A stretch of DNA of 62,140 nucleotides from Lentzea kentuckyensis (GCF_002150765.1 NZ_MUYM01000119.1:1-62140), one strand, 5' to 3'. Shown: positions 1 through 9,124, counted from the stretch's first letter. Made by a program: numbers and translations. Notes: a model not told the origin generated them from the sequence alone.

Positions 1-819
1 CCCCAGCACGTTCCCCACCCCCGTCACCCGCGACCGCAGCAACGCCGAGGCCGCGAGCCGGGCGATCTGGCCGCGTTCGCTCGCCAGGTCCCGCCGCAGC
101 AGCCCGAGCAACGCCAGCGCCACCGCGACGACGGCGCGTTCGGCGGGCGACAGCGACGTCGACCGGCGCACCACGAGCACCGCGGACTCCACGGGGTCGA
201 GCGTGACGTGCTCTCCACCCACCTGGGCCGAGGCCGAACGGGGTCCCGAACCGGACGCGACCCGGCGGGCCAGCGTCGCGACGTCGTCCGGTGCCGAGGC
301 GGGATCCACGAGATCGGCCCGGCAGTTCAGCACCACGGCCAGCGTCGTCAGCACCGACTCGACGGGACGGACACGGGTGGCCGCGCGGGTCAGGGCGCGC
401 TGGCTGTCCGCGAGCATCCGCTGCTCCCGCACCGCGATCTCGGCGAGCAGCGCGCCCAGCGCCTGCGACACCGCGAGGAACGGCGTCGACGGCGGCACCT
501 CCAGCAACGGCATCCCGTGCGCCTCGCAGGCCGGCACCAGCGACGACGGCACCGTCGGGAACTCCGGCTCGACGCCGAACCCGATCGCCGAGACCCCGGA
601 CGCGACCAGCCCGGCGACGTACGCGGACACGTCCGCCGGGAACCGCACCCCGGCCGTGAGCAGCAGCTCCTCCCCGACCAGGTACGGCGTCGGGTCCTCC
701 AGCTCGGACACGTGCGCCCACCGGATCGGCCGGTCCAGCCCGTCGGCTCCACACAGGACGGTCAGCCCGAGATCGACTCGCGCCACCAGATCTCTGAGTG
801 GGACGGTTTGCACAACCAT
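1..819 (-). CDS. PucR-family transcriptional regulator (partial, C-terminus beyond left edge)
   Basis: N-terminal 273 codons of a PucR/CdaR-type regulator, open at the window edge. The ATG at 819 opens a protein whose first ~120 residues look like the PucR sensory domain (IRWAHVSELEDP, LVGEELLLTAG, and the C-terminal part EAHGMPLLEVP). A helical linker (EIAVREQRML) and the beginning of the central GGDEF-like region follow. The family normally ends with an HTH_30 DNA-binding domain, which would lie outside the window. It is divergent from the symporter operon starting at 902 and is the obvious candidate to control it; the 82-bp gap carries a palindrome. The inducer cannot be read from the sequence. 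Confidence 0.85.
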   Translation of the reverse strand, partial: MVVQTVPLRDLVARVDLGLTVLCGADGLDRPIRWAHVSELEDPTPYLVGEELLLTAGVRFPADVSAYVAGLVASGVSAIGFGVEPEFPTVPSSLVPACEAHGMPLLEVPPSTPFLAVSQALGALLAEIAVREQRMLADSQRALTRAATRVRPVESVLTTLAVVLNCRADLVDPASAPDDVATLARRVASGSGPRSASAQVGGEHVTLDPVESAVLVVRRSTSLSPAERAVVAVALALLGLLRRDLASERGQIARLAASALLRSRVTGVGNVLG

Positions 820-829
820 AAGCCCAGGA

Positions 830-839
830 TTGTGCACAA
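830..839. promoter_or_regulatory. palindrome TTGTGCACAA in divergent promoter region
   Basis: Perfect 10-bp palindrome in the gap between the PucR-type gene and the symporter operon. A related half site (TTTGCACAAC) lies about 20 bp away at the 5' end of the regulator gene. The position suits an operator for the neighbouring PucR-type protein; that assignment is inference. Confidence 0.45.
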
Positions 840-901
840 CGACCACTTACCGGCGCCAGCACGCGTTCCTACTGTGACCTGCAACCCAAGGAGGTCCAAC
901 A

Positions 902-2344
902 GTGGCTCTCGACTACGCGGTCATCGCCGCCTACGTGCTCGGCATGCTCGGCATGGGCTGGTGGGGCATGCGCCGCGCCACCAGCAAGAGCGAGTACCTG
1001 GTCGCCGGACGCAGGCTCGGCTTCGGCCTGTACTCCGGCACCATGTCCGCCGTCGTGCTCGGCGGCGCGTCGACCATCGGCGGCGTCGGGCTCGGCTACA
1101 AGTTCGGCATCTCCGGCGCCTGGATGGTGTTCGCCATCGGCCTCGGCATCCTGCTGCTGAGCGCGCTCTTCGCGCGCCGGATCGTGAAGCTGAAGGTCTA
1201 CACCGTCTCCCAGATGCTCGATCTCCGCTACGGCGGCAACTCCAGCACCGTCTCCGGTCTGGTGATGGCGGCCTACACGCTGATGCTCACCGTCACGTCC
1301 ACGATCGCGTACTCCACCATCTTCAACGTCCTCTTCGGACTGCCGAAGTCCGTCGGCGTGATCATCGGCGGCAGCATCGTGGTGCTGTACAGCGTTCTGG
1401 GCGGCATGTGGTCGATCACGCTCACCGACATCGTGCAGTTCGTCGTGAAGACGGTCGGCATCCTGTTCCTGCTGCTGCCGATCAGCCTCGCGACCGCGGG
1501 CGGCTTCGCCGGCATCAAGGAACGTCTCGACGATCCGGCGATGTTCGACGTGGGCAACATCGGCGCGAGCACGATCGTCACCTACCTGCTGATCTACGTG
1601 TTCGGCCTGCTGATCGGCCAGGACATCTGGCAGCGCGTGTTCACCGCGAAGTCGCCGGAGGTCGCGACGTGGGGCGGCGTCACCTCCGGCCTCTACTGCC
1701 TCGTCTACGCGGTCGCGGGTGCGCTGATCGGCCTCGCGGGCAAGGCGCTGTACCCGAACATCGCGAACAAGGACGAGGCGTTCGCGACGATCGTCGAGGG
1801 ACTGCTGCCGACCGGTGTGCGCGGGCTCGTGCTCGCCGCCGCGCTGGCCGCCATGATGTCCACCTCGTCCGGCGCTCTCATCGCCTGCGCCACGGTGGCG
1901 TCCAACGACATCTGGCGTCGCAAAGCCACGGCCGGTCGCAACACCGCCTCGGACGTCCACGACAACCGGATGTTCACGCTCGTGATCGGTGTCGTCGCGA
2001 TCGCCATCGCGGTGGCGCTCAACGACGTCGTGGCCGCGTTGACGGTCGCCTACAACATCCTCGTCGGCGGGCTGCTGGTCGCGATCATCGGCGGTCTGGT
2101 GTGGAAGCGCGGCACCCGGCTCGGCGCGATGGTGTCGATGGCCATCGGGTCGCTGACGGCGATCGGGTTCATGGTGTTCGTGGGCGTGTACGCGAACGAA
2201 GCCATCTACTACAGCCTCGGCGCGTCCTTCGTGACGTACGTCGTGGTCAGCCTGGCCACCCCCGCGACCGATGCCGCGGTGCTCGCGAACTGGGACCGCA
2301 GGCTGGCGGGAGAATCAACCGAAGAGGAACTGGTGACCGCATGA
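902..2344 (+). CDS. sodium:solute symporter (SSS family)
   Basis: 480-residue polytopic membrane protein, a normal length for the SSS/LeuT-fold family. It opens with a hydrophobic helix (MALDYAVIAAYVLGMLG), followed by the family's SEYLVAGRRLGF-like segment near residue 35 and many further membrane helices. It probably takes up the substrate of the operon by Na+ or H+ symport. The GTG start at 902 is fixed by a strong ribosome site (AAGGAGGT, 888-895). The stop overlaps the next start in ATGA (2341-2344), so this is the first gene of a translationally coupled four-gene operon. The substrate is not visible; its partners suggest a guanidino compound or basic amino acid. Confidence 0.9.
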   Translation: MALDYAVIAAYVLGMLGMGWWGMRRATSKSEYLVAGRRLGFGLYSGTMSAVVLGGASTIGGVGLGYKFGISGAWMVFAIGLGILLLSALFARRIVKLKVYTVSQMLDLRYGGNSSTVSGLVMAAYTLMLTVTSTIAYSTIFNVLFGLPKSVGVIIGGSIVVLYSVLGGMWSITLTDIVQFVVKTVGILFLLLPISLATAGGFAGIKERLDDPAMFDVGNIGASTIVTYLLIYVFGLLIGQDIWQRVFTAKSPEVATWGGVTSGLYCLVYAVAGALIGLAGKALYPNIANKDEAFATIVEGLLPTGVRGLVLAAALAAMMSTSSGALIACATVASNDIWRRKATAGRNTASDVHDNRMFTLVIGVVAIAIAVALNDVVAALTVAYNILVGGLLVAIIGGLVWKRGTRLGAMVSMAIGSLTAIGFMVFVGVYANEAIYYSLGASFVTYVVVSLATPATDAAVLANWDRRLAGESTEEELVTA

Positions 2345-3279
2345 TCGGCCCCGTCGACTCCTCCCAGGTCCCGCGCTACGCGGGCCCGGCGACCTTCGCG
2401 CGGCTGCCCCGCCTCGACCAGGTGGCGCACGCGGACGTCGCGGTGGTGGGAGTCCCGTTCGACACCGGCGTCTCGTACCGGCCGGGTGCGCGGTTCGCGC
2501 CCTCGGCCGTGCGGGAGGCGTCCCGGCTGCTCCGGCCCTACCACCCCGGCCTGGACGTGTCGCCGTTCGAACGGATCCAGGTCGCGGACGGCGGGGACAT
2601 CGCGGTCAACCCGTTCCACATCGGCGAGGCCATCGAGACGATCGAGGGCGCCGCGTCCGATCTGCAGCGCGACGGGACCCGGCTGGTGACCATCGGCGGT
2701 GACCACACGATCGCGTTGCCGTTGCTGCGGGCCGTTTCGCGGATCCACGGGCCGGTGGCGTTGCTGCACTTCGACGCGCACCTCGACACGTGGGACACCT
2801 ACTTCGGCGAGCCCCACACGCACGGGACGCCGTTCCGGCGCGCGGTCGAGGACGGAATCCTCGACACCGAGGCGATCTCGCACGTCGGCACGCGGGGTCC
2901 GTTGTACGGCAGGAAGGATCTCGAGGACGACCGGCGGCTCGGGTTCGGCATCGTGACTTCGGCGGACGTCATGCGGCGGGGCGTCGACGAGACAGTGGAC
3001 GCGCTACGGCAGCGAATCGGCTCACGGCCGTTGTACGTGTCGATCGACATCGACGTGCTGGATCCGGCGCACGCTCCGGGTACGGGAACGCCGGAGGCCG
3101 GCGGGATGACCTCGCGGGAGCTGCTGGAGATCCTGCGCGGGCTGCGCGGACTGAACCTGGTCGGGGCGGATGTCGTCGAGGTCGCGCCGGCCTACGACCA
3201 CGCGGACATCACTTCTGTGGCAGCGTCACACGTGGCTTTCGACCTGGTGAGCTTGTTGGCGCTGAAGGAGGGCAAGTGA
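2341..3279 (+). CDS. agmatinase/guanidinobutyrase-type ureohydrolase
   Basis: 312-residue member of the arginase/agmatinase family, which splits urea from guanidino compounds with a binuclear Mn centre. The metal motifs are intact: GGDHTIALPLL, HFDAHLDTWD and SIDIDVLDPAHAPGTGTPE. The substrate is not fixed by the motifs. The family includes agmatinase, guanidinobutyrase and guanidinopropionase. The adjacent ThDP decarboxylase and aldehyde dehydrogenase make 4-guanidinobutyrate the best guess, giving GABA and urea. The start overlaps the symporter stop (ATGA), and its own stop overlaps the next start (GTGA). The speB symbol is withheld because substrate specificity is uncertain. Confidence 0.92.
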   Translation: MIGPVDSSQVPRYAGPATFARLPRLDQVAHADVAVVGVPFDTGVSYRPGARFAPSAVREASRLLRPYHPGLDVSPFERIQVADGGDIAVNPFHIGEAIETIEGAASDLQRDGTRLVTIGGDHTIALPLLRAVSRIHGPVALLHFDAHLDTWDTYFGEPHTHGTPFRRAVEDGILDTEAISHVGTRGPLYGRKDLEDDRRLGFGIVTSADVMRRGVDETVDALRQRIGSRPLYVSIDIDVLDPAHAPGTGTPEAGGMTSRELLEILRGLRGLNLVGADVVEVAPAYDHADITSVAASHVAFDLVSLLALKEGK

Positions 3280-4901
3280 CTGTGCCGGCTTCTTCTCGGC
3301 GAAACGGTGGCGATGTCGTCGTCGAGACGCTCGAAGCGCTCGGCGCGCACACCGTCTTCGGCATCCCCGGCCAGCACGCGCTCGGGCTGTTCGACGCGCT
3401 TCGCCGATCCGAGCTGCGGTACGTCGGTTCGCGGACCGAGGTCAACGCCGCTTTCGCCGCCGACGGGCACGCGCGGATCACCGGTTCCGTGACGCCGTTG
3501 CTGGTGTCGACCGGGCCGGGCGCGCTGCAAACCCTTGCCGGGCTGCAGGAATCCGCCGCCGCCTCGGCACCGGTGCTGGGGATCTCGTCGCAGATCCCGG
3601 CCGCCGGTCTCGGTGGCGTGCGGGGCGGGTACCTGCACGAGCTGACTGATCAGCTGGCGTCGTTCCGGGACGTGGTCAAGCACGCTCGGGTGGTGCGGCA
3701 CGCCTCGCAGATCCCGTCCGCGCTGGCCGAGGCCTGGGAGATCGCGCTGAGCGCGCCGTTCGGGCCGGTGTGGGTGGAGATCCCGCAGGACGTGCTGCTC
3801 GGACCGGCTTCCGTGCCGCCGGTGACCTCGGTGTCGTGGTCTCCGCGCGAGCTTCATCCACGTCCGGAGCTCGTGGCCGAGGCCGTCAGGTTGCTGGACG
3901 GGGCTGCCCGGCCGGTGATCCTGGCCGGTGGTGGCGCTGCCGCGGACGAAGTGCTGGAACTGGCGGAGAAGGTGCGGGCGCCGGTCGTGACGACGTTCGG
4001 CGGCAAGGGCAACTTCCCCTGGGAACACCCGCTTTCCGCGCAGTCGTGGCTGGAGGACCGGTACACCACCGAGTTCCTGGCGGACGCGGACGTGCTGCTG
4101 GTCGTCGGTTCGGGGCTGGGTGAGCTGTCGAGCAACTACCGGACGTTCCAGCCACGTGGTGCGGTGATCCAGATCGAGGCCGACCTCGGCAAGCTGGAGT
4201 CGAACTACCCGGCACTCGGCATCCACGCCGACGCGCGGCACGCGTTGCGCGCCTTGGTTTCCGGGGTGAGGGCCCGGCCGGCGGACGGGCTTGCGGAGGG
4301 CCGCGTCCGCACGCTCCTGGACCAGGTCCGGGAACGGTTGGCCACGCAGGAACTGGACCTGGAGTGGCAGGTGCTGGGCGCGGTGCGCGCGGCTGTCCCG
4401 GACGGCACGCCGACGTGCTGGGACATGACGATCCTGGCCTACTGGGCCTGGTCGGCCTGGGACCCGCGGGGTGGCGAGCAGTTCTCGGCCCAGGGCGCCG
4501 GCGGACTCGGTTACGGCTTCCCTGCCGCGCTCGGCGTCGCGGCGGCGGTGGACGGGCCGGTGCTCGCGGTGTCCGGTGACGGCGGCGCGATGTACGGGAT
4601 CTCGGAACTGGCCGTGGCCGCCCAGCACGGTTCGCGCGTCGTGTGGCTGATCGTCGACGACGGCGGCTACGGCATCCTGCGCGAGTACATGTCCGACGCG
4701 TTCGGCCAGGCCACCGCCACCGAGCTGGCCCGGCCGGACTTCGTGGCGCTCGCCGAGGCGTTCGGCGTGCCCGCCACCCGCAGCACACCCGAGTCGCTGC
4801 GCGAAGATCTCGCCAAGGCGTTCGCCGGGGACGGCCCGCACGTGGTGGTGCTGCCCGCGGTGTTGCGCATGTTCGCCCCGACGCATCTGGAGCACACGTG
4901 A
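3276..4901 (+). CDS. thiamine diphosphate-dependent decarboxylase, acetolactate synthase-like (AruI-like candidate)
   Basis: 541-residue ThDP enzyme with the usual three-domain order: PYR domain with the catalytic Glu region (SRTEVNAAFAADGHARITG, ~residue 50), central domain, and PP domain with GDGGAMYGISELA. The cofactor motif ends in VDDGGYG, with Asp where many relatives have Asn. Acetolactate synthase itself is unlikely because no regulatory subunit or ilvC is adjacent. In the Pseudomonas arginine transaminase pathway a related enzyme, AruI, decarboxylates 2-ketoarginine to 4-guanidinobutyraldehyde, which would fit between the neighbouring ureohydrolase and aldehyde dehydrogenase. The GTG start sits in a GTGA overlap. 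Confidence 0.85.
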   Translation: MTVPASSRRNGGDVVVETLEALGAHTVFGIPGQHALGLFDALRRSELRYVGSRTEVNAAFAADGHARITGSVTPLLVSTGPGALQTLAGLQESAAASAPVLGISSQIPAAGLGGVRGGYLHELTDQLASFRDVVKHARVVRHASQIPSALAEAWEIALSAPFGPVWVEIPQDVLLGPASVPPVTSVSWSPRELHPRPELVAEAVRLLDGAARPVILAGGGAAADEVLELAEKVRAPVVTTFGGKGNFPWEHPLSAQSWLEDRYTTEFLADADVLLVVGSGLGELSSNYRTFQPRGAVIQIEADLGKLESNYPALGIHADARHALRALVSGVRARPADGLAEGRVRTLLDQVRERLATQELDLEWQVLGAVRAAVPDGTPTCWDMTILAYWAWSAWDPRGGEQFSAQGAGGLGYGFPAALGVAAAVDGPVLAVSGDGGAMYGISELAVAAQHGSRVVWLIVDDGGYGILREYMSDAFGQATATELARPDFVALAEAFGVPATRSTPESLREDLAKAFAGDGPHVVVLPAVLRMFAPTHLEHT

Positions 4902-6286
4902 CCGTCGCGAACTTCGTCAACGGCGCAGCGGCCTCCGCACAGGAGACCTCGGCGTTGATCGATCCCACGACCGGCGAGGAGTTCGGCCGCGCCGTCATCT
5001 CCCGCGCCGCCGAGGTCGACGCGGCGGTGCGCGCGGCGGAGGCGGCCTTCCCCGCGTGGTCCCGCACGACTCCCGGCGAACGCCAGCTGGCGTTGCTGAA
5101 ACTCGCGGATCTGCTGGAGGCCAACGCGGAAGCGGTCGCCGACGCGGAGGTCCGCGAGACCGGCAAGATCCGGCCGGTCGTGCTCGGCGACGAGATCCCG
5201 CAGTGCGTGGACCAGATCCGGTTCTTCGCCGGTGCCGCCCGCGCGCTCGGCACCGCAGCCGCGGGCGAGTACCTCCCCGGCGCCACCTCCTACCAGCGGC
5301 GTGAGGCGGTCGGCGTGATCGCGCAGATCACGCCGTGGAACTACCCGCTGATGATGGCGGTGTGGAAGATCGCGCCGGCGCTCGCGGCGGGCAACACGGT
5401 CGTGCTCAAGCCCGCCGACACCACGCCGTCGTCGACCGTGCTGCTGGCAACCCTTGCCGCACAGGTGCTGCCGGCAGGCGTGTTCAACGTCGTGCTGGGC
5501 GATCGCGACACGGGCCGGTTGCTCGTCGAACACCCGGTGCCGGCCATGGTGTCGCTGACCGGCTCGACGCGGGCCGGCATCGAGGTGGCTCGCAGCGCGG
5601 CCGCGACCGTGAAGCGCACGCACCTCGAACTCGGTGGCAACGCGCCGGTTCTGGTGTTCGACGACGTCGACGTGACGGCCGCGGCGGAGGGCGTCGTGGG
5701 CGCCGCCTTCTACAACGCGGGCCAGGACTGCACCGCCGCCACCCGTGTGCTGGTGCATTCGGGCGTGCACGACGAGTTCGTCGCGGCGCTGACGAAGGCG
5801 GCGTCCGCGTCCGTGCCGGGGCAGGACTTCGGTCCGTTGAACAGCAAGGCCCAGCTGGACCGCGTGCTCGGGCTGCTCGGAAGGTCGTCCGCGACCGTCC
5901 ACTGTGGTGGCAGGCAGCACGGTTCGGCCGGCTTCTTCCTGGAGCCCACCGTGCTCTCCGGGCTCGCGCAGGACGACGAGCTCGTGCAGGAGGAGGCGTT
6001 CGCGCCGGTGATCACCGTGCAGTCGTTCGCGTCCGACGATGAGGCTGTGGCGCTGGCCAACGGCGTGCCGCAAGGACTCGCGTCGTCGATCTGGACCCGT
6101 GACACGAGCCGTGCCGCGGCGCTGACGTCACGGCTCGACTTCGGCGTCGTGTGGGTCAACACGCACGGCCTGGTGGCGTCCGAGATGCCGCACGGTGGGT
6201 TCGGCGCCTCGGGTTACGGCAAGGACCTCTCGATGCACGGCCTTGAGGACTACACGCGCGTCAAGCACGTGATGATCGCGCACTGA
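4898..6286 (+). CDS. aldehyde dehydrogenase (gamma-aminobutyraldehyde/guanidinobutyraldehyde type)
   Basis: 462-residue NAD(P)-dependent aldehyde dehydrogenase of full length. The cofactor region (ITPWNYPLMMAVWK), the general-base Glu (LELGGNAPVLV) and the nucleophile Cys (NAGQDCTAATRV) are all present. Similarity in style is to the gamma-aminobutyraldehyde dehydrogenases (PatD-like). In this operon it would oxidise the aldehyde released by the ThDP decarboxylase to the acid that the ureohydrolase then hydrolyses. The GTG start at 4898 overlaps the previous stop (GTGA). The last 26 bases overlap, antisense, the end of the MpaB-like gene on the other strand. Confidence 0.9.
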   Translation: MTVANFVNGAAASAQETSALIDPTTGEEFGRAVISRAAEVDAAVRAAEAAFPAWSRTTPGERQLALLKLADLLEANAEAVADAEVRETGKIRPVVLGDEIPQCVDQIRFFAGAARALGTAAAGEYLPGATSYQRREAVGVIAQITPWNYPLMMAVWKIAPALAAGNTVVLKPADTTPSSTVLLATLAAQVLPAGVFNVVLGDRDTGRLLVEHPVPAMVSLTGSTRAGIEVARSAAATVKRTHLELGGNAPVLVFDDVDVTAAAEGVVGAAFYNAGQDCTAATRVLVHSGVHDEFVAALTKAASASVPGQDFGPLNSKAQLDRVLGLLGRSSATVHCGGRQHGSAGFFLEPTVLSGLAQDDELVQEEAFAPVITVQSFASDDEAVALANGVPQGLASSIWTRDTSRAAALTSRLDFGVVWVNTHGLVASEMPHGGFGASGYGKDLSMHGLEDYTRVKHVMIAH

Positions 6287-7061
6287 CCATTGCGCGGTAA
6301 GGCATCGGGTAGTGCAGCAGGCGGGTCGGGACGATCGCGGAGACCAACCGGATCGTCCTGATCCACCGGCGCAGCCTGCGCTCGTCGCCGTCCGTCCACT
6401 CCAGACCGAGCTTCGCCCGCAACTCCGGCGGCAGCGTGCCGACGGCGAAGTCCGGCAGCACCCGTGCCGCGACGGGCCGCACGAACGGCCAGAGCAAGCT
6501 CGGCAGGTGCTCACCTCCTGGCGCACGACCGGTCCGCAGTTCGAAGGCCTCCAACAGGCCTGGCACGCCGTCGGTGCGAGTCAGCTGAGTGGCGATCACC
6601 TCGTCGACGTACTCCCGCAACGCCGGGAGGTCGCTCGGCATCGTCCTGATGCCGAGCGACCTCCCGGTGTCCCGCCACTCCCGGTACAGCCGCGCTTCGT
6701 GGATCGCGGGCAGCCGGGGCCGCAGCAACCGGTACGCCGTGAGCAGCGAGTCGAAGCTGGTGGCGTGCACCCAGCGGAACAGTTCCTCGTCCGCGCCGGG
6801 AATCGAGGCGTGCGTCCGCTTCAGCCGTTCCGCTTCGGGAGCGGCCAGCTCACCACCGAACAACCGCAGCTGCGACGACGTGATCGTCCGCGACAGCCGC
6901 GCGAACGGGTCGGCGCGGTAGCCGTCGCTCACCGCGGCGGCGATCACCGGGTGGGCGACCTGCATCAGCACCGCCCTGCCCAGCACCACCAGCTCGAACC
7001 GGGTGTACCAGCCGAGCCGCCACGTCACCGACTCCGGTCCCAGCGTCACGACCATGATCAT
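6261..7061 (-). CDS. oxygenase MpaB-like (DUF2236) protein
   Basis: 266-residue soluble protein of the DUF2236/MpaB-like family, often annotated as latex-clearing-protein or MpaB oxygenase homologues. Recognisable segments are the N-terminal GRAVLMQVAHPVIAAAV, the central WVHATSFDSLLTAYR with a likely haem-ligand His, and the Arg/Tyr-rich EARLYREWRD. Members are haem or putative oxygenases, and the substrate here is unknown. It is monocistronic, and its 3' end overlaps the aldehyde dehydrogenase gene tail-to-tail by 26 bp. The start could be the ATG at 7061 or the next ATG two codons inside; no strong ribosome site decides it. Confidence 0.75.
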   Translation of the reverse strand: MIMVVTLGPESVTWRLGWYTRFELVVLGRAVLMQVAHPVIAAAVSDGYRADPFARLSRTITSSQLRLFGGELAAPEAERLKRTHASIPGADEELFRWVHATSFDSLLTAYRLLRPRLPAIHEARLYREWRDTGRSLGIRTMPSDLPALREYVDEVIATQLTRTDGVPGLLEAFELRTGRAPGGEHLPSLLWPFVRPVAARVLPDFAVGTLPPELRAKLGLEWTDGDERRLRRWIRTIRLVSAIVPTRLLHYPMPYRAMVSARSSRA

Positions 7062-7280
7062 CCCGCCTGCCGTGCCGTCCGACGGTGATCATTACCCGAA
7101 GGGGTTACGCTCCCCCGCCGGCTGCGTGGAGCTCAAGACAGCCCTGCGGTTGTGCGGCAACGAACGCGAACGCGCTGCCCTGGCCCGCAGGCTCGACGGT
7201 CTTGTGCGGCCCGGAAACGCGACCCTGCACACTTGAGTCGCCACCGCTCGAGGGTTGGCGCAGCCCTGTCGTCGATTCGA

Positions 7281-8363
7281 ATGAGACCGGTGGTCGTGAT
7301 CAGCTCCGTGGTCCAGAGGTTCGAAGCGTGCCAACGGAGCTTTCGCAGGAGAAGACCGCAGCTGCTGGTCGACGTCGCGGCCGTCGTGGTGTGCGGGGTC
7401 GTCGACGTCGTCTCCGCGACCGAGCCCGGCGGGACGGCCGGTGCGGTCGGTGCCGCCGTTCTGCTCTTGTTGCGCAGGAAGTTCCCCGCCACCGTGGCGG
7501 TGCTGGTCGCCTTGATCGGCTTCCTGTCGCCGGTCCCCGTCTTCGCGGCGGCGTTCTGCGCCCTGTACACGGTCGGTACCCGCGCCCGCCTCGCCGCCGG
7601 TGCGTTCGCGGTCGCCGCGACGTCGGCGGTGCTGTTGTTCCCCCTGCCGGCCGACGAGGAGCCGTTCAACGCCACCTTCGTCGCGTCGGAGACGGTGTTG
7701 CAGATCGTCCTTCCGCTCGCGATCGGCCTGTACATCCGCCGTTACCGGCAGATGGCGGTGATGCAGCGGGACCAGGCCGTCGCCAGGGAACGTGACCGGA
7801 TCGCCCGCGAGATGCACGACGTCCTCGGCCACAAGCTGAGCCTCATCGCGTTGCACGCGGGCAAGCTGGAACTCGCCGGCACCGCGGACACCGAGACCGC
7901 GCGGCTGCTCGGCGGGACCAGCCGTGAGGCCATGCGCGACCTGCGCCAGATCATCGGCGTGCTGGACGCGGAACCGGTGACGGTGGACGACCTGATCGAG
8001 AGCTCGCGCCGAGCGGGCGTGCGGGTCGAGTCGGCGTTGTCCGCTGACCTGCGCACTCTGCCGCCGGAGCTGTCCGACGCCGTGCGGCGAGTGGTGCAGG
8101 AGGCGTTGACCAACGTGCACAAGCACGCGGGACCGGTGGACGTCGTCGTCGAGTTCGGGATGATGGAGGGCAGGCCGCGCCTGAGGGTCCGCAACAGCGC
8201 ACCGGCACGGCCACCGCGGACGTGCGGCACCGGCACCGGACGGGGCCTCGCGACGCTGGCGGCGGAGATCGACAGGCTCGGCGGCCGGTTGAGCTGGGGA
8301 GCGGAGGCCGACGGCGGCTTCGGTGTGACCGCGGTGTTCGGGACGAGCGAGGAGGTCGGATGA
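7281..8363 (+). CDS. two-component sensor histidine kinase (DesK/NarL-type, HisKA_3)
   Basis: 360-residue membrane histidine kinase. The N-terminal ~140 residues contain several hydrophobic helices, after which comes the HisKA_3 box with the phospho-acceptor His (AREMHDVLGHKLSLI). The ATPase domain follows with N-box EALTNVHKHAG and G-box GRGLATLAAEIDRLGG. The ATG at 7281 is chosen because upstream in-frame sequence is Arg-rich and lacks family character. The stop overlaps the regulator start (ATGA at 8360-8363). The signal is probably sensed in or at the membrane; the target is unknown. Confidence 0.88.
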   Translation: MRPVVVISSVVQRFEACQRSFRRRRPQLLVDVAAVVVCGVVDVVSATEPGGTAGAVGAAVLLLLRRKFPATVAVLVALIGFLSPVPVFAAAFCALYTVGTRARLAAGAFAVAATSAVLLFPLPADEEPFNATFVASETVLQIVLPLAIGLYIRRYRQMAVMQRDQAVARERDRIAREMHDVLGHKLSLIALHAGKLELAGTADTETARLLGGTSREAMRDLRQIIGVLDAEPVTVDDLIESSRRAGVRVESALSADLRTLPPELSDAVRRVVQEALTNVHKHAGPVDVVVEFGMMEGRPRLRVRNSAPARPPRTCGTGTGRGLATLAAEIDRLGGRLSWGAEADGGFGVTAVFGTSEEVG

Positions 8364-9010
8364 TCTCCGTTGTCGTCGCCGACGACGAACAGCTGGTGAG
8401 GGCGGGCATCCGGGGTGTGCTGGAGACCGCGCGGGACGTCACGGTCGTGGCGGAGGCGGCCAGCGGATCCGAGGCGCTGCGGCTGGCTCACGAACATCGG
8501 CCCGACGTCCTGCTGATGGACATCCACATGCCCGACGGTGACGGGCTGGCGGCGGCCGAACTGGTGTGCAAGCACGTACCGGCCACCGCGGTCGCGATGC
8601 TGACCACGTTCACCTACGACCGGTACGTCCAGCGCGCGCTGCACTCGGGTGCCGTGGGGTTCCTGCTCAAGGACATGGAACCGCGAGCGCTCATCGACGC
8701 GGTGCGGGCGATAGCCGCCGGCGACGCCTTTCTCGCGCCCCAGGTGACCCGGTCGCTGCTCACCACGTTCCGCGGCCGGGATCCGCGGCGTGCGCACCAC
8801 GCCCGAACCCGGTTGGCCGCGCTGAGCGAGCTCGAGCGCAAGGTCCTGCGGCTGCTCGCGGAGGGCCTGGCGAACGCGGAGATCGCGCGTTCCTGCGAGA
8901 TGAGCGAAGGCTCGGTGAAGGCACACGTCAGCCGCATGCTCGTGAAACTCGACTGCGGCAACCGCGTGCAGCTCGCGATGATCGCCTACGACGCGGAGCA
9001 CGACTACTGA
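8360..9010 (+). CDS. NarL/LuxR-type response regulator
   Basis: 216-residue response regulator coupled to the kinase upstream. The receiver domain shows the acidic pair (VVADDEQLVRAG), the phospho-acceptor Asp in DVLLMDIHMPDGDG, the switch Thr and the conserved Lys in GFLLKD. The C-terminal LuxR HTH starts near LSELERKVLRLLAEGLANAEIA. A GGAGG ribosome site lies inside the kinase 3' end. The pair is self-contained and no target operator is evident. The next operon starts about 115 bp downstream and could be under its control, but this is only positional. Confidence 0.92.
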   Translation: MISVVVADDEQLVRAGIRGVLETARDVTVVAEAASGSEALRLAHEHRPDVLLMDIHMPDGDGLAAAELVCKHVPATAVAMLTTFTYDRYVQRALHSGAVGFLLKDMEPRALIDAVRAIAAGDAFLAPQVTRSLLTTFRGRDPRRAHHARTRLAALSELERKVLRLLAEGLANAEIARSCEMSEGSVKAHVSRMLVKLDCGNRVQLAMIAYDAEHDY

Positions 9011-9124
9011 CGGGGCCGGTCACCACCCAGGTGACCAGCGGCAGGCCATCCGGGTGTCCAGTGGTGGTTGGACGATAGTTACATCGGGCGGCGACGCCCA
9101 CCGTAGCCGTGTCACGTTCGATTT

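Noticed and set aside
208..2340. Long open frame in the third frame under the symporter gene
   Set aside because: It is Arg/Gly/His-rich with no domain; the real genes (symporter 902-2344 and the regulator on the minus strand) explain the region, and only the 3' end of that frame (agmatinase) is real.
3192..4895. 567-codon minus-strand frame antisense to the ThDP enzyme
   Set aside because: GC-skewed codon shadow: repeated Arg/His/Gln strings without a fold or ribosome site.
3276..4901. Acetolactate synthase for branched-chain amino acids
   Set aside because: No small subunit or ilvC nearby, and the operon context is guanidino-compound catabolism.
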